Source: Mesostigma viride (taxonomy: Eukaryota; Streptophyta; Mesostigmatophyceae; Mesostigmatales; Mesostigmataceae). Taken from it: DNA of 64,000 nucleotides. Below, in pieces: positions 22,770 through 37,639 of the stretch. The stretch is from the NCBI GenBank assembly GCA_009746045.1, contig RPFO01000164.1, forward strand, positions 2,276,321-2,340,320. The letters run 5' to 3'. The notes beneath the pieces were generated by a model. It did not search any database. It was not told the DNA's origin and saw only the letters and a list, made by a program, of their open reading frames with translations. Every line of letters begins with the position of its first letter. The stretch's first letter is position 1. The position numbers and the translations under genes were made by a program.

Positions 22770-25700
22770 TTCATGTACGTACACGGGCAATGATGACACC
22801 ATGGGAGCCTGAATCCTCATCATTTACTATTCCTTGACATCCATGTACGTAGACGGGCCATGATGACACCATGGGAGCCTGAATCCTCCTCATTAATTAC
22901 ATAAATGCCAACCATGTACGTAGACAAGCCATGATGACACCATGGGAGCCTGAATCCTCATCATTTACTATTCCTTGACATCCATGTACGTAGGCCAGCC
23001 ATGGAGACACCATGGGAGCCTGAATCCTCATCATTAATTACATAAATGCCAACCATGTACGTAGACAGCCATGATGACACCATGGGAGCCTGAATCCTCA
23101 TCATTAATTACATAAATGCCATCCATGTACGTAGACGGGCCATGATGACACCATGGGAGCCTGAATCCTCATCATTATATACAAAATGCCATCCATGTAC
23201 GTACACGGGCCATGATGACACCATGGGAGCCTGAATCCTCATCATTAATTACATAAATGCCATCCATGTACGTAGACGGGCCATGATGACACCATGGGAG
23301 CCTGAATCCTCATCATTAATTACATACATGCCATCCATGTACGTACACGGGCCATGATGACACCATGGGAGCCTGAATCCTCATCATTTACTATTCCTTG
23401 ACATCCATGTACGTAGACGGGCCATGATGACACCATGGGAGCCTGAATCCTCATCATTAATTACAAAATGCCATCCATGTACGTACACGGGCCATGATGA
23501 CACCATGGGAGCCTGAATCCTCATCATTAATTACATAAATGCCATCATGTACGTAGACAAGCCATGATGACACCATGGGAGCCTGAATCCTCATCATTAA
23601 TTACATACATGCCATCCATGTACGTACACGGGCCATGATGACACCATGGGAGCCTGAATCCTCATCATTTCTTTTTTGAGACATCCATGTACGTAGGCCA
23701 GCCATGATGACACCATGGGAGCCTGAATCCTCATCATTTTTTTCTTTGACATCCATGTACGTAGACGGGCCATGATGACACCATGGGAGCCTGAATCCTC
23801 ATCATTAATTACATACATGCCATCCATGTACGTAGACAAGCCATGATGACACCATGGGAGCCTGAATCCTCATCATTTACTATTCCTTGACATCCATGTA
23901 CGTAGGCCAGCCATGATGACACCATGGGAGCCTGAATCCTCCTCATTAATTACATAAATGCCAACCATGTACGTAGACGGGCCATGATGACACCATGGGA
24001 GCCTGAATCCTCATCATTAATTACATAAATGCCATCCATGTACGTAGGCCAGCCATGATGACACCATGGGAGCCTGAATCCTCCTCATGAATTACATAAA
24101 TGCAAACCATGTACGTAGACCAGCCATGGAGACACCATGGGAGCCTGAATCCTCATCATTAATTACATAAATGCCAACCATGTACGTAGACAAGCCATGA
24201 TGACACCATGGGAGCCTGAATCCTCATCATTTACTATTCCTTGCCATCCATGTACGTAGACGGGCCATGATGACACCATGGGAGCCTGAATCCTCATCAT
24301 TAATTACATACATGCCATCCATGTACGTAGGCCAGCCATGATGACACCATGGGAGCCTGAATCCTCCTCATTAATTACATAAATGCCAACCATGTACGTA
24401 GACAAGCCATGAGACACCATGGGAGCCTGAATCCTCCTCATTAATTACATAAATGCCAACCATGTACGTAGACAAGCCATGATGACACCATGGGAGCCTG
24501 AATCCTCATCATTTACTATTCCTTGACATCCATGTACGTAGACGGGCCATGATGACACCATGGGAGCCTGAATCCTCATCATTAATTACATACATGCCAT
24601 CCATGTACGTACACGGGCCATGATGACACCATGGGAGCCTGAATCCTCATCATTTACTATTCCTTGACATCCATGTACGTAGACGGGCCATGATGACACC
24701 ATGGGAGCCTGAATCCTCCTCATTAATTACATAAATGCCAACCATGTACGTAGACAAGCCATGATGACACCATGGGAGCCTGAATCCTCATCATTTACTA
24801 TTCCTTGACATCCATGTACGTAGGCCAGCCATGGAGACACCATGGGAGCCTGAATCCTCCTCATTAATTACATACATGCCATCCATGTACGTAGGCCAGC
24901 CATGATGACACCATGGGAGCCTGAATCCTCCTCATTAATTACATAAATGCCAACCATGTACGTAGACAAGCCATGGAGACACCATGGGAGCCTGAATCCT
25001 CCTCATTAATTACATAAATGCCAACCATGTACGTAGACAAGCCATGATGACACCATGGGAGCCTGAATCCTCATCATTAATTACATAAATGCCATCCATG
25101 TACGTAGACGGGCCATGATGACACCATGGGAGCCTGAATCCTCATCATTATATACAAAAATGCCATCCATGTACGTACACGGGCAATGATGACACCATGG
25201 GAGCCTGAATCCTCATCATTAATTACATAAATGCCATTCATGTACGTACACGGGCAATGATGACACCATGGGAGCCTGAATCCTCATCATTTACTATTCC
25301 TTGACATCCATGTACGTAGACGGGCCATGATGACACCATGGGAGCCTGAATCCTCCTCATTAATTACATAAATGCCAACCATGTACGTAGACAAGCCATG
25401 ATGACACCATGGGAGCCTGAATCCTCATCATTTACTATTCCTTGACATCCATGTACGTAGGCCAGCCATGGAGACACCATGGGAGCCTGAATCCTCCTCA
25501 TTAATTACATAAATGCCAACCATGTACGTAGACAAGCCATGATGACCCCATGGGAGCCTGAATCCTCATCATTAATTACATAAATGCCATCGATGTACGT
25601 AGACGGGCCATGATGACACCATGGGAGCCTGAATCCTCCTCATTAATTACATAAATGCCATCCATGTACGTAGACGGGCCATGATGACACCATGGGAGCC

Positions 25701-28700
25701 TGAATCCTCATCATTAATTACATACATGCCATCCATGTACGTACACGGGCCATGATGACACCATGGGAGCCTGAATCCTCATCATTTACTATTCCTTGAC
25801 ATCCATGTACGTAGACGGGCCATGATGACACCATGGGAGCCTGAATCCTCCTCATTAATTACAAAAATGCCATCCATGTACGTACACGGGCAATGATGAC
25901 ACCATGGGAGCCTGAATCCTCATCATTAATTACATAAATGCCATTCATGTACGTAGACAAGCCATGATGACACCATGGGAGCCTGAATCCTCATCATTAA
26001 TTACATACATGCCATCCATGTACGTACATACACGGGCCATGATGACACCATGGGAGCCTGAATCCTCATCATTTCTTTTTTGAGACATCCATGTACGTAG
26101 GCCAGCCATGATGACACCATGGGAGCCTGAATCCTCATCATTTTTTTTCTTTGACATCCATGTACGTAGACGGGCCATGATGACACCATGGGAGCCTGAA
26201 TCCTCATCATTAATTACATACATGCCATCCATGTACGTAGACAAGCCATGATGACACCATGGGAGCCTGAATCCTCATCATTTACTATTCCTTGACATCC
26301 ATGTACGTAGGCCAGCCATGGAGACACCATGGGAGCCTGAATCCTCCTCATTAATTACATAAATGCCAACCATGTACGTAGACGGGCCATGATGACACCA
26401 TGGGAGCCTGAATCCTCATCATTAATTACATAAATGCCATCCATGTACGTAGGCCAGCCATGATGACACCATGGGAGCCTAAATCCTCCTCATGAATTAC
26501 ATAAATGCCAACCATGTACGTAGGCCAGCCATGGAGACACCATGGGAGCCTGAATCCTCATCATTAATTACATAAATGCCAACCATGTACGTAGACAAGC
26601 CATGATGACACCATGGGAGCCTGAATCCTCATCATTTACTATTCCTTGCCATCCATGTACGTAGACGGGCCATGATGACACCATGGGAGCCTGAATCCTC
26701 ATCATTAATTACATACATGCCATCCATGTACGTAGGCCAGCCATGATGACACCATGGAAGCCTGAATCCTCCTCATTAATTACATAAATGCCAACCATGT
26801 ACGTAGACAAGCCATGATGACACCATGGGAGCCTGAATCCTCATCATTAATTACATAAATGCCATCCATGTACGTAGACGGGCCATGATGACACCATGGG
26901 AGCCTGAATCCTCATCATTATATACAAAAATGCCATCCATGTACGTACACGGGCAATGATGACACCATGGGAGCCTGAATCCTCATCATTAATTACATAA
27001 ATGCCATTCATGTACGTACACGGGCAATGATGACACCATGGGAGCCTGAATCCTCATCATTTACTATTCCTTGACATCCATGTACGTAGACGGGCCATGA
27101 TGACACCATGGGAGCCTGAATCCTCCTCATTAATTACATAAATGCCAACCATGTACGTAGACAAGCCATGATGACACCATGGGAGCCTGAATCCTCATCA
27201 TTTACTATTCCTTGACATCCATGTACGTAGGCCAGCCATGGAGACACCATGGGAGCCTGAATCCTCCTCATTAATTACATAAATGCCAACCATGTACGTA
27301 GACAAGCCATGATGACCCCATGGGAGCCTGAATCCTCATCATTAATTACATAAATGCCATCCATGTACGTAGACGGGCCATGATGACACCATGGGAGCCT
27401 GAATCCTCATCATTATATACAAAAATGTCATCCATGTACGTACACGGGCCATGATGACACCATGGGAGCCTGAATCCTCATCATTAATTACATAAATGCC
27501 ATCCATGTACGTAGACGGGCCATGATGACACCATGGGAGCCTGAATCCTCATCATTAATTGCATACATGCCATCCATGTACGTACACGGGCCATGATGAC
27601 ACCATGGGAGCCTGAATCCTCATCATTTACTATTCCTTGACATCCATGTACGTAGACAAGCCATGATGACACCATGGGAGCCTGAATCCTCCTCATTAAT
27701 TACAAAAATGCCATCCATGTACGTACACGGGCAATGATGACACCATGGGAGCCTGAATCCTCATCATTAATTACATAAATGCCATTCATGTACGTAGACA
27801 AGCCATGATGACACCATGGGAGCCTGAATCCTCATCATTAATTACATACATGCCATCCATGTACGTACATACACGGGCCATGATGACACCATGGGAGCCT
27901 GAATCCTCATCATTTCTTTTTTGAGACATCCATGTACGTAGGCCAGCCATGATGACACCATGGGAGCCTGAATCCTCATCATTTTTTTTTCTTTGACATC
28001 CATGTACGTAGACGGGCCATGATGACACCATGGGAGCCTGAATCCTCATCATTAATTACATACATGCCATCCATGTACGTAGACAAGCCATGATGACACC
28101 ATGGGAGCCTGAATCCTCATCATTTACTATTCCTTGACATCCATGTACGTAGGCCAGCCATGGAGACACCATGGGAGCCTGAATCCTCCTCATTAATTAC
28201 ATAAATGCCAACCATGTACGTAGACGGGCCATGATGACACCATGGGAGCCTGAATCCTCATCATTAATTACATAAATGCCATCCATGTACGTAGGCCAGC
28301 CATGATGACACCATGGGAGCCTAAATCCTCCTCATGAATTACATAAATGCCAACCATGTACGTAGGCCAGCCATGGAGACACCATGGGAGCCTGAATCCT
28401 CATCATTAATTACATAAATGCCAACCATATACGTAGACAAGCCATGATGACACCATGGGAGCCTGAATCCTCATCATTTACTATTCCTTGCCATCCATGT
28501 ACGTAGACGGGCCATGATGACACCATGGGAGCCTGAATCCTCATCATTAATTACATACATGCCATCCATGTACGTAGGCCAGCCATGATGACACCATGGG
28601 AGCCTGAATCCTCATCATTAATTACATAAATGCCATCCATGTACGTACACGGGCCATGATGACACCAATGGAGCCTGAATCCTCCTCATTAACTACATAA

Positions 28701-29822
28701 ATGCCAACCATGTACGTAGACAAGCCATGATGACACCATGGGAGCCTGAATCCTCATCATTTACTATTCCTTGACATCCATGTACGTAGACGGGCCATGA
28801 TGACACCATGGGAGCCTGAATCCTCATCATTAATTACATACATGCCATCCATGTACGTACACGGGCCATGATGACACCATGGGAGCCTGAATCCTGATCA
28901 TTTACTATTCCTTGACATCCATGTACGTAGACGGGCCATGATGACACCATGGGAGCCTGAATCCTCCTCATTAATTACATAAATGCCAACCATGTACGTA
29001 GACAAGCCATGATGACACCATGGGAGCCTGAATCCTCATCATTTACTATACCTTGACATCCATGTACGTAGGCCAGCCATGGAGACACCATGGGAGCCTG
29101 AATCCTCCTCATTAATTACATAAATGCCAACCATGTACGTAGGCCAGCCATGATGACACCAATGGAGCCTGAATCCTCATCATTAATTACATGTACATGC
29201 CATCCATGTACGTAGACAGGCCATGATGACACCAATGGAGCCTGAATCCTCATCATTAATTACATACATAAATGCCAACCATGTACATACACGGGCAATG
29301 ATGACACCATGGGAGCCTGAATCCTCATCATTTTTTTTTTCTTTGACATCCATGTACATACGTAGGCCAGCCATGATGACACCAATGGAGCCTGAATCCT
29401 CATCATTAATTACATACATGCCATCCATGTACGTAGGCCAGCCATGATGACACCATGGGAGCCTGAATCCTCATCATTAATTACATAAATGCCATCCATG
29501 TACGTATGTACACGGGCCATGATGACACCATGGGAGCCTGAATCCTCATCATTAACTACATAAATGCCAACCATGTACGTAGACAAGCCATGATGACACC
29601 ATGGGAGCCTGAATCCTCATCATTTACTATTCCTTGACATCCATGTACGTAGACGGGCCATGATGACACCATGGGAGCCTGAATCCTCCTCATTAATTAC
29701 ATAAATGCCAACCATGTACGTAGACAAGCCATGATGACACCATGGGAGCCTGAATCCTCATCGTTTACTATTCCTTGACATCCATGTACGTAGGCCAGCC
29801 ATGGAGACACCATGGGAGCCTG
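22770..29822 (+). repeat. 71-bp satellite, array B
   Basis: About 100 units in the same orientation as array A. Linker variants include AATTACATAAATGCC, TACTATTCCTTGACATC, TTCTTTTTTGAGACATC and T-run plus CTTTGACATC. Blocks with the same order of variants recur, for example the T-run pair near 23665, 26070 and 27912, showing block duplication. The array is interrupted at 29822 by an LTR element. Minus-strand ORFs reading MMRIQAPMVSSW repeats are satellite artefacts. Confidence 0.95.
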
Positions 29823-30346
29823 TGTTTAAAATATGTATAATGCGTTACTTGGTCAACATGATAATTGACGTAATTCATTAGAATTAATTAACGCATATTG
29901 GCAGCACGGCTATGGCATTGCCCTTGCCATCGGGCAGCCATTAGCCTAAATTGCTACATTGTCACTTGCTAGCAAGGAAAAGGGGAGAGTTCGTGGAGTT
30001 GCCAACCCTAAAATCATGCACGGTGGCATGGGGTCGGCACTACCCTTGGCGACAATCTAACGGCTGGCACAAATGACAGGTCAGCATCACTAGTGGTGTC
30101 GAATGCATGCATACGGTGCACATTCTAGAAAGTACTGCGCACAGGTGCAGGCGCATCATGACGTGGACATAGGTACGGCCACTCTAATTATCGCCACACA
30201 TATTGCACGCTCAGTGCCGGAATAGGACCATCGGCACTAAATATCTCACTCGCCACTATATAAAATGTGATGCGATAAGTTGGAATAGCACACGGCTAGA
30301 CTACCTAGCATAAATACACGGCAAGAGGTGGGCATAACCTCAGACA
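29823..30346 (-). repeat. 3' LTR (minus-strand element)
   Basis: 524-bp direct repeat of 31305-31828 at an offset of 1482. Ends are TG and CA on either strand. Confidence 0.92.
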
Positions 30347-30354
30347 CCCCCCTT
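30347..30354 (-). promoter_or_regulatory. Polypurine tract
   Basis: AAGGGGGG on the minus strand directly abuts the 3' LTR, where plus-strand DNA synthesis is primed in LTR elements. Confidence 0.75.
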
Positions 30355-31286
30355 GCACAGCTCATGCGTGCTCAAAAGAAACATGACACTCCTTCCTCTC
30401 CCCCCTCAATAACTAGGTAGGATAGCCGGGTACAAAACACCCTGGCATACCCCCCTTACACGGCTAACCATGGTGGGGATAAGGAGGTTCAAACTCAGTA
30501 CCAGCAAGAAAGATGGGGAATCAGGCACCCCCCCTCAAGGAGAAGGTCCTTTCAGGTCAACGGCCAACAAAGGACTAGCTCAACTATGACAAAAAACAAT
30601 GGCCGGCAGGTCATAAAAAATCCGAACTGATTATCAACGAAATCTCGACAAAAGGCGCTCGGCTCATACACCCCCTGGCTCTTGGCTCTAGGCTCCTTGG
30701 CTCGGCGGCTCCTGGCTCAGCGGCTCTTACGGGCTCTCCCGGCACTAGGCTCACGGCACGTGGCTCTCGGGCAGGCACTGGGCGCTCGACATAAAAAGTC
30801 GAGTATAAAAGTCTAGCGGATCAATGCCGCTTGCCATACAAGGCGATATCAGCTCGTAGACTCTGCGAAAATGGGCTCGAAGCCTCACGGCTCACTGTGC
30901 CAGCAGCGGAATCAGCATCCGGAACAAAAATTTGCTGTCGTCGAAAAAATAAAAAAGTTGGCTGTCCCCGCCCAGAACCAAACACGGACTTCAGGCATCC
31001 AGCGTCAACGCTTGCACACCATGCACACTGGCAGCTGCGGGTGTGCTCACGAATCTGTTTTACGCAAATATATGCAACACACCGAATCCAGGTCTGCTGG
31101 CAGCAACGCCAGCGGCACCAAGTGCTAGCTGCGCTGTCCTCGTAAATGGCTTGGCGGACTACAACGGCCGTGGCCAGACTCGCGCAAAGGCGAAACTCCA
31201 ACGAAAGTGCCGGCGATGCAAGCACACCTCGTCCTCGAGGTGGGAAGAAAATAATGCTCGCCAGGCAAAGGCTGAAAGACCATGAA
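30355..31286 (-). other. Interior of non-autonomous LTR element, no gene
   Basis: The longest frame (minus strand, 30821-31360) runs into the LTR and has no domain. A cluster of GGCTC-containing short repeats lies at about 30670-30760. A few short runs of Lys codons occur, with no motif. Confidence 0.6.
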
Positions 31287-31304
31287 CCATCAGCTCCGAT
31301 ACCA
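31287..31304 (-). promoter_or_regulatory. Primer-binding site (initiator tRNA-Met type)
   Basis: TGGTATCGGAGCTGATGG on the minus strand, immediately after the 5' LTR. The first 12 bases differ by one from the TGGTATCAGAGC site familiar from plant LTR elements primed by initiator tRNA-Met. Confidence 0.8.
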
Positions 31305-31828
31305 TGTTTAAAATATGTATAATGCGTTACTTGGTCAACATGATAATTGACGTAATTCATTAGAATTAATTAACGCATATTGGCAGCACGGCTATGGCAT
31401 TGCCCTTGCCATCGGGCAGCCATTAGCCTAAATTGCTACATTGTCACTTGCTAGCAAGGAAAAGGGGAGAGTTCGTGGAGTTGCCAACCCTAAAATCATG
31501 CACGGTGGCATGGGGTCGGCACTACCCTTGGCGACAATCTAACGGCTGGCACAAATGACAGGTCAGCATCACTAGTGGTGTCGAATGCATGCATACGGTG
31601 CACATTCTAGAAAGTACTGCGCACAGGTGCAGGCGCATCATGACGTGGACATAGGTACGGCCACTCTAATTATCGCCACACATATTGCACGCTCAGTGCC
31701 GGAATAGGACCATCGGCACTAAATATCTCACTCGCCACTATATAAAATGTGATGCGATAAGTTGGAATAGCACACGGCTAGACTACCTAGCATAAATACA
31801 CGGCAAGAGGTGGGCATAACCTCAGACA
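31305..31828 (-). repeat. 5' LTR (minus-strand element)
   Basis: Direct copy of 29823-30346, followed by GCCTG of the satellite. Confidence 0.92.
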
Positions 31829-34800
31829 GCCTGAATCCTCCTCATTAATTACATAAATGCCAACCATGTACGTAGACAAGCCATGATGACCCCATGGGAG
31901 CCTGAATCCTCATCATTAATTACATAAATGCCATCCATGTACGTAGACGGGCCATGATGACACCATGGGAGCCTGAATCCTCATCATTATATACAAAAAT
32001 GCCATCCATGTACGTACACGGGCCATGATGACACCATGGGAGCCTGAATCCTCATCATTAATTACATAAATGCCATCCATGTACGTAGACGGGCCATGAT
32101 GACACCATGGGAGCCTGAATCCTCATCATTAATTGCATACATGCCATCCATGTACGTACACGGGCCATGATGACACCATGGGACCCTGAATCCTCATCAT
32201 TTACTATTCCTTGACATCCATGTACGTAGACAAGCCATGATGACACCATGGGAGCCTGAATCCTCCTCATTAATTACAAAAATGCCATCCATGTACGTAC
32301 ACGGGCAATGATGACACCATGGGAGCCTGAATCCTCATCATTAATTACATAAATGCCATTCATGTACGTAGACAAGCCATGATGACACCATGGGAGCCTG
32401 AATCCTCATCATTAATTACATACATGCCATCCATGTACGTACATACACGGGCCATGATGACACCATGGGAGCCTGAATCCTCATCATTTCTTTTTTGAGA
32501 CATCCATGTACGTAGGCCAGCCATGATGACACCATGGGAGCCTGAATCCTCATCATTTTTTTTTCTTTGACATCCATGTACGTAGACGGGCCATGATGAC
32601 ACCATGGGAGCCTGAATCCTCATCATTAATTACATACATGCCATCCATGTACGTAGACAAGCCATGATGACACCATGGGAGCCTGAATCCTCATCATTTA
32701 CTATTCCTTGACATCCATGTACGTAGGCCAGCCATGGAGACACCATGGGAGCCTGAATCCTCCTCATTAATTACATAAATGCCAACCATGTACGTAGACG
32801 GGCCATGATGACACCATGGGAGCCTGAATCCTCATCATTAATTACATAAATGCCATCCATGTACGTAGGCCAGCCATGATGACACCATGGGAGCCTAAAT
32901 CCTCCTCATGAATTACATAAATGCCAACCATGTACGTAGGCCAGCCATGGAGACACCATGGGAGCCTGAATCCTCATCATTAATTACATAAATGCCAACC
33001 ATGTACGTAGACAAGCCATGATGACACCATGGGAGCCTGAATCCTCATCATTTACTATACCTTGACATCCATGTACGTAGGCCAGCCATGGAGACACCAT
33101 GGGAGCCTGAATCCTCCTCATTAATTACATAAATGCCAACCATGTACGTAGGCCAGCCATGATGACACCAATGGAGCCTGAATCCTCATCATTAATTACA
33201 TGTACATGCCATCCATGTACGTAGACAGGCCATGATGACACCAATGGAGCCTGAATCCTCATCATTAATTACATACATAAATGCCAACCATGTACATACA
33301 CGGGCAATGATGACACCATGGGAGCCTGAATCCTCATCATTTTTTTTTTCTTTGACATCCATGTACATACGTAGGCCAGCCATGATGACACCAATGGAGC
33401 CTGAATCCTCATCATTAATTACATACATGCCATCCATGTACGTAGGCCAGCCATGATGACACCATGGGAGCCTGAATCCTCATCATTAATTACATAAATG
33501 CCATCCATGTACGTACACGGGCCATGATGACACCAATGGAGCCTGAATCCTCCTCATTAACTACATAAATGCCAACCATGTACGTAGACAAGCCATGATG
33601 ACACCATGGGAGCCTGAATCCTCATCATTTACTATTCCTTGACATCCATGTACGTAGACGGGCCATGATGACACCATGGGAGCCTGAATCCTCCTCATTA
33701 ATTACATAAATGCCAACCATGTACGTAGACAAGCCATGATGACACCATGGGAGCCTGAATCCTCATCATTTACTATTCCTTGACATCCATGTACGTAGGC
33801 CAGCCATGGAGACACCATGGGAGCCTGAATCCTCCTCATTAATTACATAAATGCCAACCATGTACGTAGACAAGCCATGATGACCCATGGGAGCCTGAAT
33901 CCTCATCATTAATTACATAAATGCCATCCATGTACGTAGACGGGCCATGATGACACCATGGGAGCCTGAATCCTCATCATTATATACAAAAATGCCATCC
34001 ATGTACGTACACGGGCCATGATGACACCATGGGAGCCTGAATCCTCATCATTAATTACATAAATGCCATCCATGTACGTAGACGGGCCATGATGACACCA
34101 TGGGAGCCTGAATCCTCATCATTAATTGCATACATGCCATCCATGTACGTACACGGGCCATGATGACACCATGGGACCCTGAATCCTCATCATTTACTAT
34201 TCCTTGACATCCATGTACGTAGACAAGCCATGATGACACCATGGGAGCCTGAATCCTCCTCATTAATTACAAAAATGCCATCCATGTACGTACACGGGCA
34301 ATGATGACACCATGGGAGCCTGAATCCTCATCATTAATTACATAAATGCCATTCATGTACGTAGACAAGCCATGATGACACCATGGGAGCCTGAATCCTC
34401 ATCATTAATTACATACATGCCATCCATGTACGTTTATACACGGGCCATGATGACACCATGGGAGCCTGAATCCTCATCATTTCTTTTTTGAGACATCCAT
34501 GTACGTAGGCCAGCCATGATGACACCATGGGAGCCTGAATCCTCATCATTTTTTTTTCTTTGACATCCATGTACGTAGACGGGCCATGATGACACCATGG
34601 GAGCCTGAATCCTCATCATTAATTACATACATGCCATCCATGTACGTAGACAAGCCATGATGACACCATGGGAGCCTGAATCCTCATCATTTACTATTCC
34701 TTGACATCCATGTACGTAGGCCAGCCATGGAGACACCATGGGAGCCTGAATCCTCCTCATTAATTACATAAATGCCAACCATGTACGTAGACGGGCCATG

Positions 34801-36264
34801 ATGACACCATGGGAGCCTGAATCCTCATCATTAATTACATAAATGCCATCCATGTACGTAGGCCAGCCATGATGACACCATGGGAGCCTAAATCCTCCTC
34901 ATGAATTACATAAATGCCAACCATGTACGTAGGCCAGCCATGGAGACACCATGGGAGCCTGAATCCTCATCATTAATTACATAAATGCCAACCATGTACG
35001 TAGACAAGCCATGATGACACCATGGGAGCCTGAATCCTCATCATTTACTATTCCTTGCCATCCATGTACGTAGACGGGCCATGATGACACCATGGGAGCC
35101 TGAATCCTCATCATTAATTACATACATGCCATCCATGTACGTAGGCCAGCCATGATGACACCATGGGAGCCTGAATCCTCATCATTAATTACATAAATGC
35201 CATCCATGTACGTACACGGGCCATGATGACACCAATGGAGCCTGAATCCTCCTCATTAACTACATAAATGCCAACCATGTACGTAGACAAGCCATGATGA
35301 CACCATGGGAGCCTGAATCCTCATCATTTACTATTCCTTGACATCCATGTACGTAGACGGGCCATGATGACACCATGGGAGCCTGAATCCTCATCATTAA
35401 TTACATACATGCCATCCATGTACGTACACGGGCCATGATGACACCATGGGAGCCTGAATCCTGATCATTTACTATTCCTTGACATCCATGTACGTAGACG
35501 GGCCATGATGACACCATGGGAGCCTGAATCCTCCTCATTAATTACATAAATGCCAACCATGTACGTAGACAAGCCATGATGACACCATGGGAGCCTGAAT
35601 CCTCATCATTTACTATACCTTGACATCCATGTACGTAGGCCAGCCATGGAGACACCATGGGAGCCTGAATCCTCCTCATTAATTACATAAATGCCAACCA
35701 TGTACGTAGGCCAGCCATGATGACACCAATGGAGCCTGAATCCTCATCATTAATTACATGTACATGCCATCCATGTACGTAGACAGGCCATGATGACACC
35801 AATGGAGCCTGAATCCTCATCATTAATTACATACATAAATGCCAACCATGTACATACACGGGCAATGATGACACCATGGGAGCCTGAATCCTCATCATTT
35901 TTTTTTTCTTTGACATCCATGTACATACGTAGGCCAGCCATGATGACACCAATGGAGCCTGAATCCTCATCATTAATTACATACATGCCATCCATGTACG
36001 TAGACAAGCCATGATGACACCATGGGAGCCTGAATCCTCATCATTTACTATTCCTTGACATCCATGTACGTAGGCCAGCCATGATGACACCAATGGAGCC
36101 TGAATCCTCTTCATTTTTTTTATGAGAGGATTCAGGTTACATAAATGCCAACCATGTACGTAGACAAGCCATGATGACACCATGGGAGCCTGAATCCTCA
36201 TCATTTTTTTTATGAGACATCCATGTACGTAGGCCAGCCATGATGACACCATGGGAGCCTGAAT
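31829..36264 (+). repeat. 71-bp satellite, array C
   Basis: About 62 units continuing array B. Blocks recur at about 1993 bp (32058 and 34051) and 2558 bp (33192 and 35750), so this is a higher-order arrangement with changing block lengths. Near 36105-36135 a unit contains a local inversion (CCTCTTCATTTTTTTTATGA then GAGGATTCAGG). Confidence 0.95.
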
Positions 36265-37639
36265 GCTGATGGATGGCATTTATGTAATTAATGAGAGGAT
36301 TCAGGCTCCCATGGTGTCATCATGGCCCGTCTACGTACATGGATGTCAAAGAAAAAAAAATGATGAGGATTCAGGCTCCCATGGTGTCATCATGGCTGGC
36401 CTACGTACATGGTTGGCATTTATGTAATTAATGATGAGGATTCAGGCTCCCATGGTGTCATCATGGCCCGTGTACGTACATGGATGGCATGTATGTAATT
36501 AATGATGAGGATTCAGGCTCCCATGGTGTCATCATGGCTTGTCTACGTACATGAATGGCATTTATGTAATTAATGATGAGGATTCAGGCTCCCATGGTGT
36601 CATCATTGCCCGTGTACGTACATGGATGGCATTTTTGTATATAATGATGAGGATTCAGGCTCCCATGGTGTCATCATGGCCCGTCTACGTACATGGATGG
36701 CATTTATGTAATTAATGATGAGGATTCAGGCTCCCATGGGTCATCATGGCTTGTCTACGTACATGGTTGGCATTTATGTAATTAATGAGGAGGATTCAGG
36801 CTCCCATGGTGTCTCCATGGCTGGCCTACGTACATGGATGTCAAGGAATAGTAAATGATGAGGATTCAGGCTCCCATGGTGTCATCATGGCTTGTCTACG
36901 TACATGGTTGGCATTTATGTAATTAATGAGGAGGATTCAGGCTCCCATGGTGTCATCATGGCCCGTCTACGTACATGGATGTCAAGGAATAGTAAATGAT
37001 CAGGATTCAGGCTCCCATGGTGTCATCATTGCCCGTGTACGTACATGGATGGCATTTATGTAATTAATGATGAGGATTCAGGCTCCCATGGGGTCATCAT
37101 GGCTTGTCTACGTACATGGATGGCATTTATGTAATTAATGAGGAGGATTCAGGCTCCCATGGTGTCTCCATGGCTGGCCTACGTACATGGATGTCAAGGA
37201 ATAGTAAATGATGAGGATTCAGGCTCCCATGGTGTCATCATGGCTTGTCTACGTACATGGTTGGCATTTATGTAATTAATGAGGAGGATTCAGGCTCCCA
37301 TGGTGTCATCATGGCCCGTCTACGTACATGGATGTCAAGGAATAGTAAATGATCAGGATTCAGGCTCCCATGGTGTCATCATGGCCCGTGTACGTACATG
37401 GATGGCATGTATGTAATTAATGATGAGGATTCAGGCTCCCATGGTGTCATCATGGCCCGTGTATGTACATGGTTGGCATTTATGTATGTAATTAATGAGG
37501 AGGATTCAGGCTCCATTGGTGTCTCCATGGCTGGCCTACGTACATGGATGTCAAGGAATAGTAAATGATGAGGATTCAGGCTCCCATGGTGTCATCATGG
37601 CCCGTGTACGTACATGGATGGCATGTATGTAATTAATGA

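Larger units (their letters stand above)
29823..31828 (-). mobile_element. Non-autonomous LTR retrotransposon, 2.0 kb (TRIM/LARD-like)
   Basis: LTRs of 524 bp flank a 958-bp interior. A 5-bp target-site duplication GCCTG (29818-29822 and 31829-31833) lies within the satellite. On the minus strand the LTR begins TGTCTGAGG and ends TTTAAACA. It is followed by a primer-binding site reading TGGTATCGGAGCTGATGG and, at the other end, a polypurine tract AAGGGGGG. The interior has no gag or pol motif, so it must rely on another element's proteins. The LTRs look identical where compared, so insertion is recent. Size exceeds classical TRIMs. Confidence 0.9.

Noticed and set aside
22770-29822. CRISPR-like array (regular repeats with variable linkers)
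   Set aside because: Linkers fall into a few recurring types, not unique spacers; no cas genes; units are eukaryotic satellite.
30821-31360. 179-residue minus-strand ORF in the 2.0-kb LTR element as a gag
   Set aside because: It begins inside the LTR, has no zinc knuckle or gag-like motif, and crosses the primer-binding site.
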